Shown here: piece by piece, positions 25,121 to 31,288 of the stretch
How positions within the stretch are numbered: position 1 is the stretch's first letter
Layout: every line of letters starts with the position of its first letter
Origin: DATLBA01 sp035527275
GTDB lineage: Bacteria; Planctomycetota; Phycisphaerae; FEN-1346
Direction of reading: 5' to 3'
NCBI GenBank assembly: GCA_035527275.1
Contig: DATLBA010000074.1
Coordinates: 1-58,701, forward strand
DNA length: 58,701 nucleotides
Translations under genes and position numbers: made by a program
The notes under the pieces: model-generated
Databases searched by the model: none
Seen by the model: the letters and a program-made list of their open reading frames with translations, nothing else
What the model was told of the DNA's origin: nothing

Positions 25121-25354
25121 TCAGACGATGTGCACCTTGCGTCCCTGGAAATGGACCCTGCCCTCGGCGAGGGCGAAAAGCGTGTCGTCCCGCCCGCGGC
25201 CGACGTTGCGGCCGGGCTTGAACTTGGTTCCGCACTGGCGGACGATGATGCCGCCGGTCTTGACGGCCTGGCCGCCGAACGCCTTCACGCCGCGATACTG
25301 GGCGTTCGAGTCGCGCCCGTTCCGCGACGAGCCTTGTCCCTTTTTATGTGCCAT
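25121..25354 (-). CDS. rpmA: 50S ribosomal protein L27
   Basis: The 77-residue product is a near-canonical L27. It has MAHKKGQGSSRNGRDSNAQY at the start, GVKAFGGQAVKTGGIIVRQCGTKFKPGRNVG in the middle and the HFQGRKVHIV-type end. L27's N-terminal tail reaches the peptidyl-transferase centre, and here it starts directly at MAHKK without the cleaved extension seen in Firmicutes. It is unusually short at the C-terminus by a few residues. rplU (L21) and obg, its usual neighbours, are not adjacent. It has its own promoter at 25397-25424. Confidence 0.97.
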   Translation of the reverse strand: MAHKKGQGSSRNGRDSNAQYRGVKAFGGQAVKTGGIIVRQCGTKFKPGRNVGRGRDDTLFALAEGRVHFQGRKVHIV

Positions 25355-25396
25355 GACTGCTGCTCCTCGTCACCTCAGGCCGTCCGCTCACCCGAT

Positions 25397-25424
25397 ATTA
25401 TACTCCATCTCGGTGAATCGTCAA
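25397..25424 (-). promoter_or_regulatory. rpmA promoter
   Basis: On the minus strand: TTGACG (25419-25424), a 16-bp spacer and a perfect TATAAT (25397-25402). It begins right after the stop of the upstream secreted-protein gene, so rpmA is separately transcribed. Confidence 0.85.
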
Positions 25425-25428
25425 GGCC

Positions 25429-26118
25429 TCACCGCCACGTCCACTTTTTCGAGACGAAGATGGGCTGGTCCAGGTTCAGCCACCACTCGTCGCCGGGCAA
25501 CTTGTATTCCAGGGCGAGCGTCTTTCGCAGGCGGACGACCTTCTCATCCTCCGGCGTGTTTTCGTCGGCCGCCGGGTTAGGACGCTCGACGTACTGGCCC
25601 GAAAGGCCTTCGACGAAGATGGTGAAGTGGTCCGTCTTGCGGTCAAGCGGCGCGAAGATGGCCACCCCCGTCCGCGCGTTGTCCTCCCCGGGGAGGATCT
25701 TGCCGACCATCTTCACCGTGTTTTCGAGGAAGCGAATCTTGCGCGTCTTCTTGATGGCCTCGAACACGTCGGGATGGAGGCCCGCGCGCTGAACGCTGGC
25801 CGTGTCGCTGTAAAGAATGAACGCCGGGACGTAATGGCGGGCCTCGTCGCCGGTGTTCGTGATGGTGTAAACGAGGTACCAGTAGACCTGCTTTTCGCCT
25901 TCGGGCGTGGCCACGACGATGGGCTCGGGGTGGTCGAAGCGGAAGTCGAGGTCGTACTCATCGCCCTCAATCTCATTGGGGTCGACCCGGTCCGGGTCGG
26001 CGGCCTCGACGGCCTCCCGAGCCGACTTGACGGCGCTTTCCTGTGTCCAGGCGACCGTTGCCGTAAGAATTACCGCCCCGACCACTGGTCCCGCCAGCCA
26101 TCCGATTCGTCGTATCAT
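25429..26118 (-). CDS. secreted protein of unknown function
   Basis: A 229-residue protein with a signal peptide (positive MIRR, hydrophobic LAGPVVGAVILTATVAW, then TQES). The mature part is acidic at first (EAADPDRVDPNEIEGDEYDLDF). It then contains a beta-sandwich-like pattern with YWYLVYTITNTGDEARHYVPAFILYSDT, resembling DUF-type domains that describe a transition to free NTD-like ends in planctomycete periplasmic proteins. I do not recognise a named family. It is the last gene after rnfB, 31 bp downstream, so it may assist or decorate the Rnf complex, but that is inference from position. Confidence 0.65.
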   Translation of the reverse strand: MIRRIGWLAGPVVGAVILTATVAWTQESAVKSAREAVEAADPDRVDPNEIEGDEYDLDFRFDHPEPIVVATPEGEKQVYWYLVYTITNTGDEARHYVPAFILYSDTASVQRAGLHPDVFEAIKKTRKIRFLENTVKMVGKILPGEDNARTGVAIFAPLDRKTDHFTIFVEGLSGQYVERPNPAADENTPEDEKVVRLRKTLALEYKLPGDEWWLNLDQPIFVSKKWTWR

Positions 26119-26149
26119 TACCCGACTCCGTCCTCTCTTGCGCCCCCTT

Positions 26150-27031
26150 TTAAGCGGCCGCTTCCTCGGCCGCCTCTTGCTTCTTCGCCTCTCGGCGCAG
26201 TTTTCGGAAGTTGCCGATGGCGTTCACCGGGCATTCCTGCGCGCATTTGCCGCAGGAGATGCACGTCTCCATGTCCACCGCCGCCAGCCCCGCCGGGGCC
26301 AGGTTCCCCGTCACGTGGACGGCGCTGCCCTCGACGGGGCAGACCTTCTCGCACTTGCGGCAGGCGATGCAGCCCACCTTGCAAACCTGCCGCGTCGCCC
26401 TGCCGGGGTCCTGGTTCCGGCAGAGGACGTGAACATACCGGTCTTTGGGCAGAATCTCAATGATATTCTTCGGGCACACCTCCGCGCACGTCCCGCAGGC
26501 CGTGCACTTCTCTTCCAGGACGCGCGGCAGGCCGGTTTCGGCGTCCATGACCATGGCGTCGAACGGGCACGCCCACACGCACGTCCCGAACCCCAGGCAG
26601 CCGTACGGGCACGCCGTCTGGCCGTATTGGGTGGCGGCGGCGGCCCGGCAATCGCGCTCGCCGACGTACCGAAATCGCGCGAACGTGGTCTGGAAGGAGC
26701 CCTGGCACTTGACGACGGCGACCTTGGGTTTGAACTCGGCAATCTCCTTGCCCATAATCTCGCCGATGCTGCAGGCCGTCTCCGGGCCACCCGGCAGGCA
26801 AAGGTCGCAATCCGCCTTGCCCTGAACGATGGCCTCGGCGTAGGCGGCGCAGCCCCCGTACCCGCACGCCCCGCAGTTGGTCTGCGGCAGCGCTTCCTCA
26901 ATCTCCTGCTGGCGCGGGTCCACCTGGACGCGGAAAAAGCGGTTCGCCAGCGCCAAAACGGCCCCGAAAACGACCGCCAATACCCCCAACACCGCGAGGG
27001 CAGGACCGAGATAGGGAAGAATCTCTTCCAA
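26150..27031 (-). CDS. rnfB: electron transport complex subunit RnfB
   Basis: RnfB is the multi-Fe-S cytoplasmic subunit that feeds electrons into the ion-pumping ferredoxin:NAD oxidoreductase. The 293-residue product has an N-terminal membrane anchor (LGPALAVLGVLAVVFGAVLALANRFF). The unique CGACGYGGCAAYAEAI cluster near residue 48 is followed by CDLCLPGG. At least three further cysteine groups (CPYGCLGFGTCVWACPFDAM, CTACGTCAEVCPKNII and CISCGKCAQECPVNAI, plus CIACRKCEKVCPV) make up the ferredoxin repeats. The start is a TTG at 27031 with GAGG just upstream. The gap to rnfA is 35 bp. Confidence 0.96.
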   Translation of the reverse strand: MEEILPYLGPALAVLGVLAVVFGAVLALANRFFRVQVDPRQQEIEEALPQTNCGACGYGGCAAYAEAIVQGKADCDLCLPGGPETACSIGEIMGKEIAEFKPKVAVVKCQGSFQTTFARFRYVGERDCRAAAATQYGQTACPYGCLGFGTCVWACPFDAMVMDAETGLPRVLEEKCTACGTCAEVCPKNIIEILPKDRYVHVLCRNQDPGRATRQVCKVGCIACRKCEKVCPVEGSAVHVTGNLAPAGLAAVDMETCISCGKCAQECPVNAIGNFRKLRREAKKQEAAEEAAA

Positions 27032-27066
27032 AGCAGCCTCAACTCCGACGCGCGTCGGCTATCGCA

Positions 27067-27747
27067 TTATACGGCAATGCCAAAGAGTTTCGTGAACCCC
27101 ATGAACGCCAGGGCCATCAGGCCCGCGCAGATGAACGCAATCGGCAGACCCTGAAGCGCCCTCGGCACTCTGGACTCGGCCAGACGCTCCCGGATGCCGC
27201 TCATGAACAGCATGACCAATAGGAAACCCACCCCTGCACAGAAACCGTTAAAGGCGGCCTTGTGGACCGGCAACCCCGCCGCCGAACCTCGCCAGTCCGT
27301 CGTGTTCAGAAGCGCCACACCCATGACAGCACAGTTCGTCGTGATCAGCGGCAAGTAGATCCCCAGAGCGCGGTAAAGTGCCGGAACGCTCTTCTTCAGG
27401 ACCATCTCGACGAACTGCACCAGCGCCGCAATAACGAGGATGTACGAAATCGTCTTGAGGACCAGCACCAGGCCTCCCGTCGGCCCCCCGCCCGTCGGAA
27501 ACGGGATGCCGATGGCCTGCAGGATATTCGTGTGTTCCGCCGTCCCCGGCAAGAGCACGTGGCGATACAGAACGGCCGTGACCGCCGACGCCAGCGTCAT
27601 CACGAAGATGACCGCCAGGCCCATCCCCACCGAGTCGCTCGTCCGTTTGCTGACCCCGAGAAGCGGGCACAGGCCCAGGAACTTCATCAGGACGAAGTTC
27701 GAGACGAGGATGGACCCGATGGCAAGTTCGACGTAGCCGACTTCCAC
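27067..27747 (-). CDS. rnfA: electron transport complex subunit RnfA
   Basis: RnfA is one of the two homologous integral membrane subunits (with RnfE) thought to form the ion path. The 226-residue product has six hydrophobic helices. It has the conserved opening SILVSNFVLMKFLGLCPLLGVSK, whose Cys is part of the membrane Fe-S site known for RnfA/NqrE, and the LPLITTNCAVMGVALLN block with the second Cys. It is about 30 residues longer than the usual 193, mainly through an insertion around residues 65-90 (GTAEHTNILQAIGIPFPTGGGPTGG). GTG start with AGAGGTG upstream. It lies between rnfE and rnfB. Confidence 0.95.
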   Translation of the reverse strand: MEVGYVELAIGSILVSNFVLMKFLGLCPLLGVSKRTSDSVGMGLAVIFVMTLASAVTAVLYRHVLLPGTAEHTNILQAIGIPFPTGGGPTGGLVLVLKTISYILVIAALVQFVEMVLKKSVPALYRALGIYLPLITTNCAVMGVALLNTTDWRGSAAGLPVHKAAFNGFCAGVGFLLVMLFMSGIRERLAESRVPRALQGLPIAFICAGLMALAFMGFTKLFGIAV

Positions 27748-27775
27748 GGTGCACCTCTTTGCCCAAGCCTTTTCG

Positions 27776-28519
27776 TCAGGTTCCCCTACCCGCGACCTCC
27801 CGGTCGCGGCTCGGGTCGCCCTCGCCCTGGTCTTTGGGTTTCGGCAAATCTTTGGCCGTCTGCGGGACGGCCGGGACGCCCGCCAGGCGCGCCCGGTCGC
27901 GGCGGCGGAAGCCCAGCCAATGGAACAGGCCGAACAACAGCCCGATCACCAAAAACGCCCCCGGCGCCATCACGAGCACGTTGGCCGGCTGATACTTCGG
28001 AACAACCGTGCGGCCCCGGATGACCATCGGCGTCAGGTCGTATCCCCACAGCGTCCCTGCCCCGAGGATCTCACGCACGAGGCTGATGGCCAGCAGGGCG
28101 CCCAGGAACCCCACACCGATGCCCAGTGCGTCCATCAGACTCGACGCCGGACCGTGGCGCGACGCGAACCCCTCGGCCCGGCCCAGGATGATGCAGTTGA
28201 CCACAATCAGCGGAATGAAGATGCCGAGGGCTTTGTTGATCTCCGCCGGTGCCACGGCCTTCATGATAATCTCGACCATCGTGACAAAGCCGGCGATGAC
28301 GACGATGTAACAGACGATGCGGATCTGGTTGGGAACCCACCGGCGGATGAGGCTGATGAGAAGGTTCGAGCCGACCAGGACGGCCGTCGCGGCTGCCGCC
28401 ATCGCCACGCCGTTGCGGACGCTGGTCGTCACGGCCAGCGTCGGGCACAGCCCCAGCGCCAGGACGAACACCGGGTTCGCCCTTATCGGCTTGTCCGTAA
28501 AGTCCCGAAGCAGGCTCAC
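27776..28519 (-). CDS. rnfE: electron transport complex subunit RnfE
   Basis: RnfE is the partner of RnfA in the membrane. The 247-residue product starts with GTG (MSLLRDFTDKPIRANPVFVLALGLCPTLAVTTS), the family signature, and has six helices and the NCIILGRAEGFAS block with the second conserved Cys. GGGGAGC lies 8 nt before the GTG. After the last helix a hydrophilic tail of about 35 residues, rich in Arg, Lys, Pro and Gly, exceeds the family norm. A promoter at 28552-28579 sits directly upstream, and rnfC, rnfD and rnfG are not in the window. Confidence 0.95.
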   Translation of the reverse strand: MSLLRDFTDKPIRANPVFVLALGLCPTLAVTTSVRNGVAMAAAATAVLVGSNLLISLIRRWVPNQIRIVCYIVVIAGFVTMVEIIMKAVAPAEINKALGIFIPLIVVNCIILGRAEGFASRHGPASSLMDALGIGVGFLGALLAISLVREILGAGTLWGYDLTPMVIRGRTVVPKYQPANVLVMAPGAFLVIGLLFGLFHWLGFRRRDRARLAGVPAVPQTAKDLPKPKDQGEGDPSRDREVAGRGT

Positions 28520-28551
28520 GGCGACGCGCTCCCCTTCTGCAACTTGGGGCC

Positions 28552-28579
28552 AGTTTAGACACCGGCTCCCCCACGTCAA
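28552..28579 (-). promoter_or_regulatory. rnfEAB promoter
   Basis: On the minus strand: TTGACG (28574-28579), a 16-bp spacer and TAAACT (28552-28557). The start would fall near 28545, about 25 nt before the rnfE GTG, which implies that rnfEAB is transcribed as a unit of its own. Confidence 0.65.
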
Positions 28580-28633
28580 GGCTGTGCATACGGAAGGGGG
28601 TTCATCCCCCGCGCCATGCAGGAGCGCGGTGGG

Positions 28634-28694
28634 CATTTTTACCCGCCTTTGGCGGGCCCGCCACAGGCGGGTAAACCTCGGCGAAGGCGGGCGC
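28634..28694. repeat. palindromic repeat with GCCCGCCACAGGCGGGTAAACC
   Basis: ACCCGCC...GGCGGGT arms enclose nested CCCGCCTTTGGCGGG and CCCGCCACAGGCGGG hairpins. The right part, from GCCCGCCACAGGCGGG through TAAACCTCGGCG, recurs at 58090-58118. It fills part of the gap between the rnf promoter and the PEP-CTERM fragment. Confidence 0.7.
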
Positions 28695-28771
28695 AAATCG
28701 AGAATGTGTTTTCCGCCCTCTCCTACATCTTGCGTCCTTGAGAAGCGAGGCCCCAATCCCGGCGCGCCGGG

Positions 28772-29098
28772 ACGGGCCTGCCGGTCGCCACGGCCGCCTT
28801 CACCCGCGTTAACGACGTCATAACACCCGTCCAGGTGAACCTCGACATCGACGGGACGCTGGACGTGTCCTACAACAGCGTCACCGTCCTGAGCGATCTC
28901 GCGACGGGCTGGGCCCCCGCCGCGGGCGATCGTTGGTGCCTCTCGAGTGGCAGTACCTACGCAGGCTTTCCGGAGGCTGACTACATCGACAATGTCACTA
29001 TCGCGTCCGTGCCGATTCCCGAGCCGGCAACGCTGGCCCTCTTGGACCTGGGCGCCTTCGGGATGCTCTTCGGCCGTCGCCGCACGCGTAAGTCGTAA
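28772..29098 (+). pseudogene. 3' fragment of a PEP-CTERM protein
   Basis: A frame ending TAA at 29096-29098 encodes about 108 residues. The pattern VNLDIDGTLDVSYNSVTVLSDLATGW suits a concanavalin/LamG-like surface domain. A complete PEP-CTERM tail follows: a PEP motif (IPEPATLALL), a hydrophobic stretch and RRRTRKS. The upstream frame runs into a CCCGGCGCGCCGGG palindrome near 28756-28770 with no start codon or signal peptide, so the 5' part has been lost. A terminator follows at 29133-29166. PEP-CTERM tails direct proteins to exosortase-dependent sorting in diderm bacteria. Confidence 0.75.
29022..29054 (+). repeat. 33-bp direct repeat, left copy
   Basis: AGCCGGCAACGCT.GCCCTCTTGG.CCTGGGCG encodes PATLALL.LG of the PEP-CTERM tail. 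The copy at 30955-30987 differs at two bases. The two copies bracket the glycosidase gene. Confidence 0.8.
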
Positions 29099-29132
29099 CC
29101 GCCCAGTTGGGGCCTGACGCAGACGCCACACC

Positions 29133-29166
29133 AAGGCCGTCCCGAAAGGGCCGGCCTTTCTCTTTT
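29133..29166 (+). terminator. intrinsic terminator after the PEP-CTERM fragment
   Basis: Arms AAGGCCG (29133-29139) and CGGCCTT (29152-29158) enclose CCC/GGG as an inner stem, and the hairpin is followed by TCTCTTTT. Confidence 0.85.
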
Positions 29167-29281
29167 ATGGAACTAGCGGCATCTCCAGAGCGGTTTAAGT
29201 TTGGGCGTTCGCGGCGCCTTCGCAACGCGCGCCTGCTATTCTCTCCGCCTCGCTTCGCCGCTTCGAGCGAACGTTTTGCAA

Positions 29282-29310
29282 TTGACCTCCCGGAAGGGAT
29301 ACGCTAGGCT
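29282..29310 (+). promoter_or_regulatory. candidate promoter of the glycosidase gene
   Basis: TTGACC (29282-29287), a 17-bp spacer and TAGGCT (29305-29310). The leader to the ATG at 29448 would be about 130 nt. The -10 is poor. Confidence 0.3.
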
Positions 29311-29447
29311 CTCGGAGATGCCGAGGGGCGAGACGCAGCCGAGCCCCGAGGAACACACCCGGAACGCGGCAGAGATTCTCATTCACCCGGATACATAAAA
29401 CGGGGGAGGGTCAGAAACAGGTCGTGTGGAATGGAGGAGTCACGAAC

Positions 29448-30956
29448 ATGACGAAACTGGCAAAAGCAGGAACGCGACTGGCAGAGTTCCACGTGGCCGG
29501 GGCCATCATTGCACTGTCGTTCGCGATCATCGCGTCGGCGGCGGCGCCGAACGCGCGGGAGCGGGAAGAGGTGTACCCCTTTGCCATGTGCTCGAACGGA
29601 AATATCCTGCGGAACCGGGAATACGCGGAGAAGCTGCTGGACGCGGGAGCGATCATGGCTCGGACGGACTTCCCGTTTACCGCGGTTCGCAAGGAACCGG
29701 GTGATGACCCGGATAAGTGGGATTGGACCGTTCTTGAACAAGCGCGCGCCATAAAGCAGGCGTATCCCAGGCTGGAGTGGCTGGGGCTGCTGGGATATGG
29801 AGCGCTATGGGCGGAAGACCCGATATACAAAGATCGCCCGGGCGAGAAGTGGACCGCGCCGCAGCGAGGAATCAACGTGCGGCCGGTTGACGACCCGAAG
29901 AACCTTTACGGACATTGGGTCTATGAATCCGTGCGGCGCTATGGGGATATCATTAAATACTGGGAAAGCTGGAATGAGCCGGACCTAGGACCCGCCTTTT
30001 TCAAAGGAACTCCGGTTGAGTTCTTCGCGTACCAACGAACGTTCTACTTGGCAGCGAAGAAGGCCGATCCGGAGTGCAAGGTCCTGTTTGCGGGAATATG
30101 CTACCCGAGCTCCGAAGGATACCTGAAGGTACACGGGTTAAAGCCGCCTACGCCGCATCCACCCGAGCTTTGTTTCTTCGAAGAGTACCTGAAGGAATGC
30201 CTTAAAGACCCGGAGGCGCAGAAGAACAACTACTACTTCGACATCATGAATACGCATACGTACAGCCGCGCGACGGACACCTACAACTACGTGGCCATCC
30301 AGCGCAAGCTGATGCAGGATTATCTGAAGCAGGGCGACAAACCGGTCTGGATAACTGAGATGGGCATCACCGACAAAGGCGGAATGTTCGGGTGCAGTGA
30401 GGACGAGTATTGCGACTACATGCTGCAGTCGTTCGCTTGGGGGTCGCTGGCCGGAGTGAGCCGGTTCTTCCACTTCCAACTGGACAACTCCAACGGACAC
30501 GGTTTGTATGATGGCATGCTGGGCAACCCTAAGCCGGCGCTGAAGACTTACCGCGATGTGCTGGTGAAGGAGTTCGCTGGGACCAAATTTTCAGCCCAGC
30601 TTCATGGGAGCAAGGGGGCGGAATTCCTCGAAGGAAAATCACCTTTCACTGGCGGAGGGCAGGACGGTTACGACCTGTTCGAGTTCCGGGGGCCGGGGAA
30701 AGACCGACGCGTGCTGATGGTCTTCGCGGACACAAAGGCCCCGGTTACGATCAAAGTGCCGGCGGAAAAGAAGGAGGCGACCTTGATAGACCGGCATAAC
30801 AACCGGAAGAAAATTCAGGCGGGAAACGGATCCTACACTGTGGAACTTTCGGGAGCTACCAACATAGGCGGCTGGCCGACCCATGAAGAACTGCGTTCGT
30901 TGGGAAATCCGGAACACTTGATAGGTGGTGCGACGGTAGTGATCGTGGAGGAATAG
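29448..30956 (+). CDS. secreted clan GH-A glycosidase (GH39-like)
   Basis: A 502-residue secreted TIM-barrel hydrolase, likely of the GH39/GH5-like clan GH-A. The signal peptide runs from KLAKAGTRLAEFHVAGAIIALSFAIIASAAA. The acid/base Glu lies in YWESWNEPDLGP at about E177 and the nucleophile in KPVWITEMGI at about E304. The last 100 residues look like a beta-sandwich (RRVLMVFADTKAPVTIKVPAEKKEATLIDRHN). GGAGGAG lies 8 nt before the ATG. Third positions are visibly less GC-biased than in neighbours. It ends VIVEE and TAG, and a PEP-CTERM tail follows in frame. The polysaccharide target is unknown. Confidence 0.8.
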   Translation: MTKLAKAGTRLAEFHVAGAIIALSFAIIASAAAPNAREREEVYPFAMCSNGNILRNREYAEKLLDAGAIMARTDFPFTAVRKEPGDDPDKWDWTVLEQARAIKQAYPRLEWLGLLGYGALWAEDPIYKDRPGEKWTAPQRGINVRPVDDPKNLYGHWVYESVRRYGDIIKYWESWNEPDLGPAFFKGTPVEFFAYQRTFYLAAKKADPECKVLFAGICYPSSEGYLKVHGLKPPTPHPPELCFFEEYLKECLKDPEAQKNNYYFDIMNTHTYSRATDTYNYVAIQRKLMQDYLKQGDKPVWITEMGITDKGGMFGCSEDEYCDYMLQSFAWGSLAGVSRFFHFQLDNSNGHGLYDGMLGNPKPALKTYRDVLVKEFAGTKFSAQLHGSKGAEFLEGKSPFTGGGQDGYDLFEFRGPGKDRRVLMVFADTKAPVTIKVPAEKKEATLIDRHNNRKKIQAGNGSYTVELSGATNIGGWPTHEELRSLGNPEHLIGGATVVIVEE

Positions 30957-30987
30957 CCGGCAACGCTAGCCCTCTTGGGCCTGGGCG
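30955..30987 (+). repeat. 33-bp direct repeat, right copy
   Basis: This matches 29022-29054 with two mismatches and begins inside the TAG stop of the glycosidase gene. Confidence 0.8.
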
Positions 30988-31022
30988 GCGTGGGCCTCAT
31001 GCTCAGTCGGCGTAAGCGCTAA
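30957..31022 (+). pseudogene. PEP-CTERM tail in frame after an amber codon
   Basis: Immediately after the glycosidase TAG, the same frame encodes PATLALLGLGGVGLMLSRRKR and then TAA at 31020-31022. This is a PEP-CTERM tail missing only the first P and E of the motif. It has no start codon of its own. It would attach to the glycosidase only by readthrough of the TAG, or it is what remains of a neighbouring gene. Confidence 0.8.
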
Positions 31023-31094
31023 GCAGCAGTCCGGTCGCCGCGGCGACCACGTTTATCCGCCCGCCCAACCGACGGCGGGCAAGCCCGCCTGCGC

Positions 31095-31191
31095 GGTTGT
31101 CATCCTGAGCGAAGCCGAGGGATCTCGCTGTTCGGTACCGCCAAACGGCAAGACCCCTCGACTCCCTTCGGTCGCTCGGGGTGACACATGA
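31095..31191. repeat. large imperfect palindrome (TCATCCTGAGCGA / TCGCTCGGGGTGACA)
   Basis: Left part TGTCATCCTGAGCGAAGCC and GAGGGATCTC. Right part AGACCCCTC, CCTTCGGTCG and CTCGGGGTGACAC. The arms pair with a few mismatches around an 18-bp centre (GTTCGGTACCGCCAAACG). This is a widely seen intergenic repeat form in metagenomic bacteria; a half-copy lies at 12755-12792. Confidence 0.75.
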
Positions 31192-31205
31192 GGCGGGCAG
31201 GCCCG

Positions 31206-31234
31206 TTGCATTCTCGGAGGGCGGGGCGTATAAT
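31206..31234 (+). promoter_or_regulatory. promoter of the GH15-ferredoxin gene
   Basis: TTGCAT (31206-31211), a 17-bp spacer and a perfect TATAAT (31229-31234). The leader to the GTG at 31289 is about 50 nt. Confidence 0.8.
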
Positions 31235-31288
31235 GCCGCATCAGCGAGGAAGTCCGGGCCGCCACACCGGCCGCAGGGGAGGCGAAGC

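Noticed and set aside
31246..31262. GAGGAAGTCCGGGC-like sequence resembling the start of RNase P RNA
   Set aside because: It differs from the conserved GAGGAAAGTCCGGGC by a missing base, and no P4 partner or rest of the RNA fits before the GTG at 31289. Treated as chance within a leader.
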